Position numbers and translations under genes: made by a program. Below, in pieces: positions 32,947 through 41,975 of a stretch of DNA of 50,716 bases (within the stretch, counting starts at the first letter, position 1; every line of letters begins with the position of its first letter). This DNA comes from Flavobacterium sp. A45 (GTDB taxonomy: Bacteria; Bacteroidota; Bacteroidia; Flavobacteriales; Flavobacteriaceae): NCBI RefSeq assembly GCF_002001005.1, contig NZ_MUNX01000058.1:1-50716 (forward strand), given 5' to 3'. The notes under the pieces are model-generated. The model was not told the DNA's origin. It saw only the letters and a program-made list of their open reading frames with translations, and did not search any database.

Positions 32947-34253
32947 TGAAAACAATAGACTACATCCCAACTTCCAAAATCGAAAGAGCTTCAAAACTAG
33001 TACAAACCGGCGCCAAAGTTGGTGTTAATTACTTGAAATATTATGGAGAAAAAATGGTCAATTCTGATTTGACCCGTGATAAACTCAATGAAAACAATGC
33101 AGAAGATATTTATGATGGTTTGAAGAGTTTAAAAGGAAGTGCTCTCAAAGTCGCTCAAATGCTGAGTATGGACAAAAGTTTCCTGCCGCAAGCTTATGTA
33201 GAGAAATTTTCGCTGTCACAGTTTTCAGTACCTCCGCTTTCGGCTCCATTGGTTTTGAAAACGTTTAAAAGTAACTTAGGGAAAACACCTTATGAAATTT
33301 TTGACGAATTTAATCCTAATTCAGTCAATGCGGCGAGTATTGGCCAAGTGCATATTGCTGTGAAAAACGGTAAAAAACTGGCCGTAAAGATTCAATATCC
33401 GGGCGTTGCCAATAGCATTTCTTCGGATTTGGCTTTGGTAAAACCTATAGCTATCCGAATGTTTAATTTACAAGGCAAAGACTCCGATAAATATTTCAAG
33501 GAAGTAGAGGACAAATTGATTGAAGAAACCAATTATTTACTGGAACTGAAACAAAGTCAAGAAGTCGTTGCCGCCTGCAAGAAAATAGAGCATTTGGTTT
33601 TTCCTGAATATTACCCCGAGTTCTCGTCCGAGAAAATCATTACGATGGACTGGATGACAGGAATTCATCTTTCTGAATTCACTGCTATAAACAAAAATCG
33701 CGAATTAGGAAACCAACTCGGACAAGCTTTATGGGATTTTTATATGTATCAAATTCATATTTTGAGAAAAGTACATGCCGACCCGCATCCTGGTAATTTT
33801 TTGGTTAACGATAACAATCAGTTGGTTGCATTGGATTTTGGCTGCATGAAGAAAATTCCGAATGATTTTTACATTCCTTACTTTGAATTGGTAAACCCAA
33901 AAATACTCGACAACCCGCAATTGTTCAACAAGAAACTTTTTGAACTGGAAATTCTAAGAGCAGATGATTCTGCAGAAGAAATTGTCTATTTCACTCAGAT
34001 GTTTTATGATTTATTATCACTTTTCACCCAGCCATTTCAAGGAGAAACATTTGATTTTTCGGATGCTGAATTTTTTGGAAACATTGCACAGCTCGGAGAA
34101 CGTTTTTCAAAAGATACCAACTTAAAAAAAATGAACGGCAACCGGGGTTCCAAACATTTTATCTATATGAACCGTACCTTTTTTGGACTGTACAATCTAT
34201 TGTTTGATTTGAAAGCCAATATTATAGTGAATCAATATAAAAAATACGAGTAG
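32946..34253 (+). CDS. AarF/ABC1/UbiB-family atypical kinase
   Basis: A 435-residue protein of the ABC1/ADCK family, linked in other organisms to quinone and lipid homeostasis. [20 protein letters not shown] (about 62-81) is the family's KxGQ region, here KVAQ with Ala in place of Gly. [11 protein letters not shown] is the nucleotide loop, and LAVKIQYPG holds the ATP-contacting Lys. [11 protein letters not shown] and VALDFG are the catalytic and metal loops. It overlaps the TetR-like gene by one base. In photolyase-type clusters it may protect membranes or quinones under light stress; this is inference. Confidence 0.88.
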   Translation: MKTIDYIPTSKIERASKLVQTGAKVGVNYLKYYGEKMVNSDLTRDKLNENNAEDIYDGLKSLKGSALKVAQMLSMDKSFLPQAYVEKFSLSQFSVPPLSAPLVLKTFKSNLGKTPYEIFDEFNPNSVNAASIGQVHIAVKNGKKLAVKIQYPGVANSISSDLALVKPIAIRMFNLQGKDSDKYFKEVEDKLIEETNYLLELKQSQEVVAACKKIEHLVFPEYYPEFSSEKIITMDWMTGIHLSEFTAINKNRELGNQLGQALWDFYMYQIHILRKVHADPHPGNFLVNDNNQLVALDFGCMKKIPNDFYIPYFELVNPKILDNPQLFNKKLFELEILRADDSAEEIVYFTQMFYDLLSLFTQPFQGETFDFSDAEFFGNIAQLGERFSKDTNLKKMNGNRGSKHFIYMNRTFFGLYNLLFDLKANIIVNQYKKYE

Positions 34254-34257
34254 CGAT

Positions 34258-34392
34258 TTGAAGAAATCAGAATTACCGTCTAAAATATGTTTGGTGTGTA
34301 AACGTCCTTTTAATTGGCGTAAAAAATGGGCGACCGTTTGGGATGACGTGAAATATTGCAGTGAAAGATGCAGGAGAAATAAAAGCCATTAA
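34258..34392 (+). CDS. DUF2256 small zinc-ribbon-like protein
   Basis: A 44-residue protein starting at TTG 34258, just four bases after the kinase gene. It contains [16 protein letters not shown] (9-24) and [12 protein letters not shown] (31-42), the full DUF2256 pattern with two Cys pairs for a probable zinc site. No nearer ATG exists. The gene ends eight bases before the photolyase-like gene. DUF2256 genes are often found beside photolyase/cryptochrome genes; their function is unknown. Confidence 0.88.
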   Translation: MKKSELPSKICLVCKRPFNWRKKWATVWDDVKYCSERCRRNKSH

Positions 34393-34400
34393 TCGAAAAA

Positions 34401-35885
34401 ATGAATACTTATAAAAGTCATATCAATATTGTTTGGTTCAAAAGAGATCTCCGTTTACAGGATAACGAAGCCATTTTCAATGCCATTCAATCCAATAAAC
34501 CAACCTTGTTATTGTATGTTTTTGAAAACTCATTACAAAATGATGGTCATTACAGCGAAAGACATTGGGACTTTATCAAACAATCTATTAAAGACATCAA
34601 CCAACAGCTTGCTCCTTTAAATACTAAAGTCTTAAGCGTTTCGGGCGAAGTGATTTCAATTATCAATTCCATCCAGGAAATTTACAAAATTGACACTGTG
34701 TTTTCACATCAGGAGACTGGCATAAAAATTACTTATGAAAGAGACAAATCCTTTAAACGCTTTTGCAAAAACAATTTAATTATCTGGAAAGAGAACATCA
34801 ATAATGGCATTTTTAGAGCATTAGAAAATAGAAAAAACTGGATAAAACTTTGGGAAGATTATATGAATTCCAAACAATTTCCTTTTGAAGCAGCTTCTCA
34901 AAATTTCTTATCCCTAGAAAGCATCCTCTTTTTAGAAAACAGTTTTGAAACCGTTTCATTGCAAACCATTCCAAATGATGTTTTTCAAAAAGGAGGAACT
35001 AATATGGGCAATAAGTATTTGGAAAGTTTTTTTTATGATCGTTATCAAGATTATAATCGCAATATTTCGAAGCCATTATTAGCAAGAAAAAGCTGCAGCC
35101 GGTTATCTCCTTATATTGCCTGGGGAAATTTATCCTCAAGACAAGTATTGCAGCAGGCAGCCAATTTTCGATTAACTAGTAACAACAAAAAACAAATCGA
35201 CTCCTTTGTCTCAAGATTGACATGGCAAGCCCATTTTATTCAAAAATTTGAAATGGAAGAAATCATGGAATTTGAAAGCGTCAATAAAGGATTCCATACT
35301 TTGAAAAAGAAAACAAATCATTCTTATATCCAAGCTTGGCAAACAGGACAAACAGGATTCCCAATAATAGATGCCTGTATGCGATGCCTAAACCAGACTG
35401 GTTATTTGAATTTCAGAATGCGAGCCATGGTGGTTTCCTTTTTTACCCATAATTTATGGCAGCCTTGGCAGGAAGCAGCACCCCATTTGTCACAAATGTT
35501 TCTGGATTTTGAACCTGGAATTCATTATCCGCAACTGCAGATGCAAGCGGGTGAAACTGGAATTAATATGTTGCGTATTTATAATCCGCTAAAAAATAGT
35601 TTAGAGCATGATCCTAATGGAGAGTTTATAAAAAAATGGGTTTCAGAGTTACAAAATCTGCCTATTCCCTTTATTCACAATCCTTCTAAAATGACATTTT
35701 TAGACCAAAAGTTTAGCAATTTTGATTTGGGCGTGGATTATCCAAAACCAATAGTTAATATAGAGAGAACTAGAAAACACGCGAGCGATTTTTTGTGGAA
35801 TATGAAAAAGAATCCGCTGGTGAAAGAAGAAAATAACAGAATCTTAAAATTACACACTATGGCCGATGTCGGAGATAGTGACTAA
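34401..35885 (+). CDS. Atypical photolyase/cryptochrome-family flavoprotein
   Basis: A 494-residue cryptochrome/photolyase. The N-terminal photolyase alpha/beta domain starts INIVWFKRDLRLQDNEAI (about 8-25). The FAD-binding helical domain includes SPYIAWGNLSSRQVL, TGFPIIDACMRCLNQTGYL, FRMRAMVVSFFTHNLWQPW and MLRIYNPLKNS. The region that in the class I enzyme at 39065-40360 reads ANVGNWQWAAGTGCDAAP is here HYPQLQMQAGETGIN. The Asn and Trp residues near FAD are thus replaced. This marks a separate family of unknown activity: a DNA repair enzyme, or a blue-light receptor. It lies between DUF2256 and TIGR03643 genes. Confidence 0.88.
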   Translation: MNTYKSHINIVWFKRDLRLQDNEAIFNAIQSNKPTLLLYVFENSLQNDGHYSERHWDFIKQSIKDINQQLAPLNTKVLSVSGEVISIINSIQEIYKIDTVFSHQETGIKITYERDKSFKRFCKNNLIIWKENINNGIFRALENRKNWIKLWEDYMNSKQFPFEAASQNFLSLESILFLENSFETVSLQTIPNDVFQKGGTNMGNKYLESFFYDRYQDYNRNISKPLLARKSCSRLSPYIAWGNLSSRQVLQQAANFRLTSNNKKQIDSFVSRLTWQAHFIQKFEMEEIMEFESVNKGFHTLKKKTNHSYIQAWQTGQTGFPIIDACMRCLNQTGYLNFRMRAMVVSFFTHNLWQPWQEAAPHLSQMFLDFEPGIHYPQLQMQAGETGINMLRIYNPLKNSLEHDPNGEFIKKWVSELQNLPIPFIHNPSKMTFLDQKFSNFDLGVDYPKPIVNIERTRKHASDFLWNMKKNPLVKEENNRILKLHTMADVGDSD

Positions 35886-35902
35886 TACCAAAATCGTATA
35901 GG

Positions 35903-36187
35903 ATGAATTTACAAATTACACTAACACCAATAGAAATAGACCGAATTATAGAAATGGCTTGGGAAGACAGAACCACTTTTGATGCCATTCATATACAATT
36001 TGGCTTAAAAGAACAAGATGTTATCGATCTAATGCGTGCCGAAATGAAGCCGTCAAGTTTCAAAATGTGGCGCGAACGTGTGCAAGGCCGGAAAACAAAA
36101 CACGAAAAATTAAGAAGCTTTCAAGAAGGCCGATTCAAATGTTCGAGACAAAGACAAATCAACAACAATAAAATTTCAAAAAGATAA
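35903..36187 (+). CDS. TIGR03643-family small protein
   Basis: A 94-residue protein. The N-terminal half is a helix-turn-helix-like segment, TPIEIDRIIEMAWEDRTTF and FGLKEQDVIDLMRAEMKPSS. The C-terminal half is very basic (KRR- and QRQ-rich). This matches TIGR03643, a family often encoded beside photolyase-like genes, with no known role. DNA or RNA binding is plausible from charge and helical pattern. It starts 17 bases after the photolyase-like gene and 13 bases before the SDR gene, within one operon. Confidence 0.85.
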   Translation: MNLQITLTPIEIDRIIEMAWEDRTTFDAIHIQFGLKEQDVIDLMRAEMKPSSFKMWRERVQGRKTKHEKLRSFQEGRFKCSRQRQINNNKISKR

Positions 36188-36200
36188 TTCAAAAAAAAAT

Positions 36201-36884
36201 ATGCGAAACATAGTAATCATTGGCGGAAGCAAAGGAATTGGAAGCGCTATCCTATTGCAGCAATTGGAAAAAAACAAAGTGTATAACATCAGCCGAACTG
36301 CTCCTGATATTACACATCCTAACTTAATTCATTATCCCATTTCAATTCTTGAAGATGATTTACCCGAAATTGAAGCCGTAGATGTTCTTATTTATTGTCC
36401 TGGTTCGATTACGCTGAAACCCATTTTGAGTTTAAATCTTGACGATTTTAGAAATGATTTTGAAATCAACGTTATTGGTGCGGTAAAAGCTATTCAGAAA
36501 TATTTACCTGCCTTAAAAAAAGGAAATAATCCGTCAATTGTATTATTCAGTACTGTTGCCGCCAAATTAGGAATGCCTTTCCATGCCAGTATCGCTACTG
36601 CTAAAGCAGGAATTGAAGGATTGGTAAAATCCCTTGGTGCCGAATTGGCTTCGGTGGTTCGCATAAATGCAATCGCTCCTACAATAACCGAAACTTCGCT
36701 TTCGGCAAATATCCTCAGAAACGATCGCATGAAAGAAAATATGATGGAACGCCACCCGATGAAAAATTATTTAAAACCCAGTGAAGTTGCCGAAATGGCA
36801 AATTATTTAATATCAGAAAATGCCAAATCTATTTCGGGACAAGTTTTTGAAATGGATTATGGAATCGTAAGTTTTAAAATTTAA
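36201..36884 (+). CDS. Short-chain dehydrogenase/reductase
   Basis: A 227-residue SDR protein. [16 protein letters not shown] (about 3-18) is the cofactor loop. The segment [19 protein letters not shown] (residues 111-129) is where an SDR has its catalytic Tyr. Here no clear YxxxK is seen; instead [10 protein letters not shown] is present, so the usual Tyr appears replaced, by His or Ile. It may be a non-catalytic or altered SDR. The C-terminus has the normal [11 protein letters not shown] motif. It lies in the photolyase operon, 20 bases before folE; substrate unknown. Confidence 0.85.
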   Translation: MRNIVIIGGSKGIGSAILLQQLEKNKVYNISRTAPDITHPNLIHYPISILEDDLPEIEAVDVLIYCPGSITLKPILSLNLDDFRNDFEINVIGAVKAIQKYLPALKKGNNPSIVLFSTVAAKLGMPFHASIATAKAGIEGLVKSLGAELASVVRINAIAPTITETSLSANILRNDRMKENMMERHPMKNYLKPSEVAEMANYLISENAKSISGQVFEMDYGIVSFKI

Positions 36885-36904
36885 TAAAAAAACAGCAAAA
36901 AAAG

Positions 36905-37516
36905 ATGATAAAAGAAATGAGAAGTTACGAGAAAATCGAACAATACGACACCGAAATAACAGAACAGCTAGCCCAAAACTATAAAAAAATTATTGGTGAT
37001 CTCGGCGAAGACGTAACGAGAGAAGGACTCGAAAAAACTCCTGAAAGAGTTGCAAAAGCAATGCAGTATTTAACACACGGCTATGAATTAGATCCGTTAA
37101 ACATATTAAAATCGGCATTGTTTTCTGAAGACCACAAACAAATGATTGTAGTAAAAGATATAGAAGTATATTCGATGTGTGAACACCACATGCTGCCCTT
37201 TTTTGGTAAAGCCCATATTGCTTACATCCCCAACGGAAAAATTGTTGGCTTAAGTAAAATCCCAAGAATTGTCGATGCTTTTGCCAGAAGAATGCAGGTA
37301 CAAGAGCGATTGACCGACCAGATTAAAAATTGCATACAAGAAGCATTGAATCCGCTTGGTGTTGCCGTTGTCATCGAAGCACAACACATGTGCATGCAAA
37401 TGCGTGGAATTCAAAAACAAAATTCGGTAACAACAACTTCTTCTTTTACAGGTGCGTTCGAAAAAGATAAAACCAGAAAAGAATTTATAAGTCTCGTTTC
37501 AAACAAATTGAGTTAA
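36905..37516 (+). CDS. folE: GTP cyclohydrolase I
   Basis: A 203-residue FolE that converts GTP to 7,8-dihydroneopterin triphosphate, the entry to folate and pterin synthesis. Zinc ligands lie in MCEHHMLPF and [27 protein letters not shown] is the substrate region. Length is normal. It is the last gene before a terminator in the operon with the photolyase-like gene. Supply of a folate or pterin antenna for photolyases would explain this position, but a housekeeping or second copy role cannot be ruled out. Confidence 0.95.
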   Translation: MIKEMRSYEKIEQYDTEITEQLAQNYKKIIGDLGEDVTREGLEKTPERVAKAMQYLTHGYELDPLNILKSALFSEDHKQMIVVKDIEVYSMCEHHMLPFFGKAHIAYIPNGKIVGLSKIPRIVDAFARRMQVQERLTDQIKNCIQEALNPLGVAVVIEAQHMCMQMRGIQKQNSVTTTSSFTGAFEKDKTRKEFISLVSNKLS

Positions 37517-37551
37517 ATCATAAAACAAAACCAATAACAAATAATTTATCC

Positions 37552-37595
37552 GCCACGAATATTACTCCTAATCCGTAAAATTCGTGGCTTTTTTT
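37552..37595 (+). terminator. Rho-independent terminator after folE
   Basis: A 9-bp perfect stem gccacgaat / attcgtggc (37552-37560 with 37580-37588), followed by a T run. It separates the folE operon from the next gene. Confidence 0.85.
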
Positions 37596-37645
37596 AGAAG
37601 GCATTATTAACGGTAAAGTTCTAATAAAATTAATATCAATAAAAC

Positions 37646-39064
37646 ATGAAAATTCTTTTAACAGGAGCAACAGGTTATGTAGGCAAACGACTTTTACCTA
37701 TTTTGGTGGAACAAGGTCACGATATTATTTGTTGCGTGCGGGATAAACAGCGCTTTTTTTGTCCAAAAGAATTTGAAAAAAATGTAAAAGTCATAGAAGT
37801 TGATTTCTTAAAAAAAGAAACTTTAGAAAACATTCCCAAAGATATTGATGCCGCTTATTATCTGATTCATTCCATGTCGGGATCGGCTAGTAATTATGAT
37901 GAATTAGAACGTATTTCAGCTGAAAATTTTGTAGAACGAATTAATAAGACGAATGCCAAACAAGTCATTTATTTAAGCGGTATTGTCAATGATCAATCGC
38001 TTTCCAAACACCTATCCTCACGAAAAGCGGTAGAAGAAGTTTTAAATACGGGAACCTTTGCCACAACTACATTGAGAGCAGGAATCATAGTAGGATCTGG
38101 TAGTGCATCCTTTGAAATCATTCGGGATTTAGTTCAAAAATTACCCGTAATGGTTACCCCAAAATGGCTTAATACCAAGTGCCAGCCCATAGCCATCGCC
38201 GATGTTTTGGAATTTTTGACAAAATCACTCTTGAATCCATCAACATACAACCAAAGTTTTGACATTGGTGGTCCCGATATTCTCACTTACAAAGAAATGC
38301 TTTTAGGCTTTGCCAAAGCCATTCATCTCAAAAGGTATATTTACACTATCCCCGTAATGACACCTAAATTATCTTCTTATTGGCTGTACTTTGTTACCTC
38401 AACCTCCTACAAACTAGCATCTGCTTTGGTGAGCAGTATGAAAGTCGAAGTTATTTGCCGTGACAATAGCATCAATTCAATTTTGAATATTACCCCTATG
38501 TCTTATGAATTGGCATTATCCAAAGCCTTGGTCAAAATTGACAATGATACTATCGCTTCAAGTTGGAAAGATTCTATGGTAAGCGGTCAATTTATTGGAA
38601 ATGTCGGTGACTATCTTAAAGTCCCAAAGAAAAACTGCTTTATCGACCGAAGAAAAATGGAAATCCAAGACAGAGCCTTTACTATTAACCAAATTTGGTC
38701 CATTGGCGGTGAAACCGGTTGGTATTACGGAGATTGGCTGTGGGATTTACGCGGATTTATTGACAAACTTTTTGGAGGTGTCGGTTCGCGAAGAGGACGC
38801 ACCAACAAACACGACATTCACGCTGGTGATGCATTAGACTTTTGGCGGGTTTTGTATGCCAACAAAGACGAAGGCAAACTCATTCTCTATGCCGAAATGA
38901 AACTGCCTGGTGAAGCCTGGCTCGAATTTAAAATCATCAACAATACTTTATACCAATCCGCTACTTTTAAACCCGAAGGTATTTGGGGGAAATTGTATTG
39001 GTATTTCGTTTTGCCTTTTCACGGGTTTATTTTTAATGGAATGCTTCAAAAGTTGATTCGATAA
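37646..39064 (+). CDS. NAD(P)-binding epimerase-like protein with C-terminal DUF2867
   Basis: A 472-residue protein. The N-terminal atypical SDR domain starts MKILLTGATGYVGKRLLPIL. The central part holds QVIYLSGIV and TTLRAGIIVGSGSASFEII. The C-terminal 150 residues (FTINQIWSIGGETGWYYGDW, then RRGRTNKHDIHAGDALDFWR, then PGEAWLEFKI) match DUF2867. The two-domain protein is common in light-stress-type clusters; the reaction is unknown. It follows the folE terminator and may have its own promoter. Its TAA abuts the stop codon of the convergent photolyase gene with no gap. Confidence 0.85.
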   Translation: MKILLTGATGYVGKRLLPILVEQGHDIICCVRDKQRFFCPKEFEKNVKVIEVDFLKKETLENIPKDIDAAYYLIHSMSGSASNYDELERISAENFVERINKTNAKQVIYLSGIVNDQSLSKHLSSRKAVEEVLNTGTFATTTLRAGIIVGSGSASFEIIRDLVQKLPVMVTPKWLNTKCQPIAIADVLEFLTKSLLNPSTYNQSFDIGGPDILTYKEMLLGFAKAIHLKRYIYTIPVMTPKLSSYWLYFVTSTSYKLASALVSSMKVEVICRDNSINSILNITPMSYELALSKALVKIDNDTIASSWKDSMVSGQFIGNVGDYLKVPKKNCFIDRRKMEIQDRAFTINQIWSIGGETGWYYGDWLWDLRGFIDKLFGGVGSRRGRTNKHDIHAGDALDFWRVLYANKDEGKLILYAEMKLPGEAWLEFKIINNTLYQSATFKPEGIWGKLYWYFVLPFHGFIFNGMLQKLIR

Positions 39065-40360
39065 TCATTTTAAAATTCCTGCTTTATATGTAGCGATAGC
39101 TCGGTCTCGTGCAAATGCGTGATCAACCATGGGTTTACCGTAACCCAAATCAAATTCCGGAATCCATTTGCGAATGTAAATTCCTTTTTCATCAAATTTT
39201 TTGAGTTGAATATCAGGATTAAAAACCCTGAAATAAGGTGCCGCATCACAACCCGTTCCTGCCGCCCATTGCCAGTTACCAACATTGGCCGACAAATCAT
39301 AATCCAACAGTTTTTCGGCAAAATAGGCTTCACCCCATTGCCAATTGATGAGTAAATGTTTGCACAAAAAACTAGCCACTACCATACGTACTCTATTGTG
39401 CATATAACCCGTTTCATTGAGCTGGCGCATTCCTGCATCTACCATTGGATAACCCGTAGTTCCAGTACACCATCGCTTGAAATCTTCCTCATTGTTGCGC
39501 CACTGAATTCCATCATAAGCTGATTTGAAATTATGACTAACTACTTTTGGAAAGCTAAACAGAATCTGCATGAAGAATTCCCGCCATATCAATTCACTCA
39601 AAAAAACATCGTTTTTTCGAGCCGCCCAATTGACTAATTTTCGAATACTGACAGTTCCAAAACGCAAATGTGGTGACAAATACGAAGTGCTGTCAATAGC
39701 CGGAAAATCTCTTGTTTCGTGGTAATTGGAAATCTGAGTAAGGTTATGTGGAATTACTTTTATATTGCTCTCTTCGAAATCTATTTGTTGTAAAGTGAGA
39801 AAATAAAAATTGCTTTTGCAAAAATTAGAAAAGTAACTTTTGGTATCGTATTCTACAAGCGGAGCCATAGATCTGTATTTTTCCAGCCATTTATTTTTGT
39901 AGGGTGTATAAATAGTATAAGGCAAACCATCGGACTTGGTGATTTCGAGTTCCTCAAAAACAACTTGATCTTTAAAAGAAAAACAAGCTGCATTATTTAC
40001 TTTTGCCAGTGCCTCGATAGCCAGATCTCTTTTGACAGCATACGGTTCATAATCTTTGTTGAAGAAAACTTCCGAAATGGAAAACTCTTGAAAAAGAGAT
40101 TCCCAAACTGAAGTTGTTGTTCCGTTTTTGATTAAAAGTGAACTCCCAATAGCATTGAGTTGTGCATTTATTTTTTGGAGTGATTCGTGTATAAAACCTA
40201 CACGTGCATCATTTTTTGACAAACTGTTCAAAATATCCGTGTCAAAAATAAACAATGGAATGACTGGATATTTGGACTGCAAAGCATGAAACAGCGCTAC
40301 ATTATCTTCAAGACGCAAATCGCGCCGAAACCAAAAAATAGTAACTTGCTGTTTATCCAT
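39065..40360 (-). CDS. phrB: Deoxyribodipyrimidine photolyase, class I type
   Basis: A 431-residue photolyase that repairs UV-induced cyclobutane pyrimidine dimers with blue light. The N-terminal antenna domain starts TIFWFRRDLRLEDNVALFHA (about 8-27). The FAD domain has WREFFMQILFSFP, WCTGTTGYPMVDAGMRQLNE, TGYMHNRVRMVVASFL and SANVGNWQWAAGTGCDAAP with the conserved Asn and Trp near FAD. It is slightly shorter than E. coli PhrB (472). It starts within the stop codon of the SRPBCC gene, so it is translated from the carotenoid operon. Confidence 0.95.
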   Translation of the reverse strand: MDKQQVTIFWFRRDLRLEDNVALFHALQSKYPVIPLFIFDTDILNSLSKNDARVGFIHESLQKINAQLNAIGSSLLIKNGTTTSVWESLFQEFSISEVFFNKDYEPYAVKRDLAIEALAKVNNAACFSFKDQVVFEELEITKSDGLPYTIYTPYKNKWLEKYRSMAPLVEYDTKSYFSNFCKSNFYFLTLQQIDFEESNIKVIPHNLTQISNYHETRDFPAIDSTSYLSPHLRFGTVSIRKLVNWAARKNDVFLSELIWREFFMQILFSFPKVVSHNFKSAYDGIQWRNNEEDFKRWCTGTTGYPMVDAGMRQLNETGYMHNRVRMVVASFLCKHLLINWQWGEAYFAEKLLDYDLSANVGNWQWAAGTGCDAAPYFRVFNPDIQLKKFDEKGIYIRKWIPEFDLGYGKPMVDHAFARDRAIATYKAGILK

Positions 40361-40821
40361 TATTTTGAATTAAAGAGTTCGTTAACTTTTTGACAACGGT
40401 AATCAAAGATTTCATTCAGTTTATTTTTGACGATTAAAGCATTTACAATTCTTCCTAAAAAACCAAATGGCAATGCATAATGCACTACATCGGTCATTTT
40501 GACGCCGCTTGGAGTGGCTTCAAAAAAATGTTTATGATGCCAAAAGCTATATGGCCCAAAACGCTGGTCATCTATAAAATAAGCTTTGTCTTTGACTTGT
40601 GTAATTTCGGTAGTCCAATTTAATTTTAATCCCAAAAGTGGCGAAACTTTGTATTGAATAATTTGCCCTGCATACATCGATTGGTTGTCAAAATCGGTAA
40701 TTTCGAATCCCATCGACTCAGGAGTTATCTTTTGCAAATTTCTTGGACTGGAGAAAAATTCCCAACATTCATCTAAAGTCGCATTAATATGCTGAACGGT
40801 TTCTTTTTTATATACTTTCAT
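40360..40821 (-). CDS. SRPBCC-family ligand-binding protein
   Basis: A 153-residue START/Bet v1-like protein. The pattern TLDECWEFFSSPRNLQKITP (about 14-33), then YKVSPLLGLKLNWTTEI, and DVVHYALPFGFLGRIVNAL, split here across segments, is typical of the SRPBCC proteins often called cell division inhibitors. The fold binds hydrophobic ligands. Its location between the lycopene cyclase and photolyase genes, overlapping both (14 bases and 1 base), suggests a role in carotenoid or light-related function; this is by association only. Confidence 0.8.
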   Translation of the reverse strand: MKVYKKETVQHINATLDECWEFFSSPRNLQKITPESMGFEITDFDNQSMYAGQIIQYKVSPLLGLKLNWTTEITQVKDKAYFIDDQRFGPYSFWHHKHFFEATPSGVKMTDVVHYALPFGFLGRIVNALIVKNKLNEIFDYRCQKVNELFNSK

Positions 40822-41497
40822 TTTTTCTTTCCATTATTTTCATCAAAACTAAACTCATCAACAGCATTGTAAAAGCATAACCAACATCTTCGACAGGTAT
40901 AGTTCCCAATCGAATGCTTAAATTTTCGTCATTATTATAAAAAACAACTGGTTCATCTATGAAACTCCCAGTAAGGATTCCATTCACTATTAAAAAAGGA
41001 ATCAAAATGATTAAAAAAGTAATAAAATAAGTTTTTAAAATCGTAGGAAACTTAAAAACGGCTATCGTTAAAACTAAAATAAACACACTAAAATTGACAA
41101 AAGTGTACCATTTATCAAAATTCAATACTGTTACCGAAACAATGAGGATCATCAAAAACCAATAAATCTTTTTTACTGTGGTATCGCTTAAACCTACATT
41201 GGGCAAAAAGTATTGAAAAGAAAAATGAATAAATATACTGGCGTAAGGAATACAAATAAAAAAAAGCCACTCCTCTATTGGCAAACCAAAAAATTCTATC
41301 CCGGAATGATATCTTGGATTGAAGCTCCAAACTCCCATTTTGGTAAAAATAATATCCCAAATAATAAAAAATAATGCCGTAATAATCAAAGAAGGAAAAA
41401 TCACTTTCCAACGCTTACTGTATTTCATTCTTTTTTCGAAACTATACAGAAACGGAATTAAGAAGGAAGCTATATTTAAAAAAAGATATAAAGACAT
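40808..41497 (-). CDS. crtY: Lycopene beta-cyclase, fused heterodimer (CrtYcd) type
   Basis: A 229-residue membrane protein with about six transmembrane segments. It holds two related halves of the heterodimeric lycopene cyclase type, each with PxE(E/D). They are LPIEEWLFFICIPYASI in the first half and IPVEDVGYAFTMLLMSL in the second. FIIWDIIFTKMGVWSFNPRY is also characteristic. It would convert lycopene to beta-carotene. The gene ends by overlapping the SRPBCC gene by 14 bases and starts one base after crtZ. Actinobacteria and archaea often have separate CrtYc and CrtYd; the fused form is usual in Bacteroidota. Confidence 0.88.
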   Translation of the reverse strand: MSLYLFLNIASFLIPFLYSFEKRMKYSKRWKVIFPSLIITALFFIIWDIIFTKMGVWSFNPRYHSGIEFFGLPIEEWLFFICIPYASIFIHFSFQYFLPNVGLSDTTVKKIYWFLMILIVSVTVLNFDKWYTFVNFSVFILVLTIAVFKFPTILKTYFITFLIILIPFLIVNGILTGSFIDEPVVFYNNDENLSIRLGTIPVEDVGYAFTMLLMSLVLMKIMERKNESI

Positions 41498-41498
41498 A

Positions 41499-41939
41499 CT
41501 AAATTTTATAATATTTGAAAGGTACGAACAGCATTCCGAAACATTCTCCGTGCTGTTTCCCTAAATGTTTGTGATGCACTTTGTGAGCTTTCCGCAACCC
41601 AATCAAATACTTGTTTTTACTGTTTTTGAACCACTTAAAACGCTGATGTATCAAAACATCATGTATCATAAAATAGCAAAATCCGTAGGCAGTTATTCCA
41701 AGTCCAATAAAAAACAGATAATTCATACCCTGCTGTACTCCAAAATAAAAAAGAACAATACTTGGAACGGCAAAAATTACAAAGAATATATCATTTCGTT
41801 CAAAAGTATGAGCATATTTTGGCTGATGATGATCGGCATGAAAATACCACATGAATCCATGCATAACGTATTTATGCGTGAGCCAAGTAACACATTCCAT
41901 ACATAAAAAAACACCTAAAAAAATCAAAAAGGAAACCAT
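41499..41939 (-). CDS. crtZ: Beta-carotene hydroxylase
   Basis: A 146-residue membrane di-iron hydroxylase that converts beta-carotene to zeaxanthin. It has the histidine clusters HKYVMHGFMWYFHADHH (about 22-38), HDVLIHQRF and HKVHHKHLGKQHGE, which bind iron. Four hydrophobic segments are visible. It lies 36 bases after crtB and one base before the lycopene cyclase gene. Confidence 0.93.
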   Translation of the reverse strand: MVSFLIFLGVFLCMECVTWLTHKYVMHGFMWYFHADHHQPKYAHTFERNDIFFVIFAVPSIVLFYFGVQQGMNYLFFIGLGITAYGFCYFMIHDVLIHQRFKWFKNSKNKYLIGLRKAHKVHHKHLGKQHGECFGMLFVPFKYYKI

Positions 41940-41975
41940 ATTCTTTTTATTGAATTAAAAATTTATGCAGTTTTT

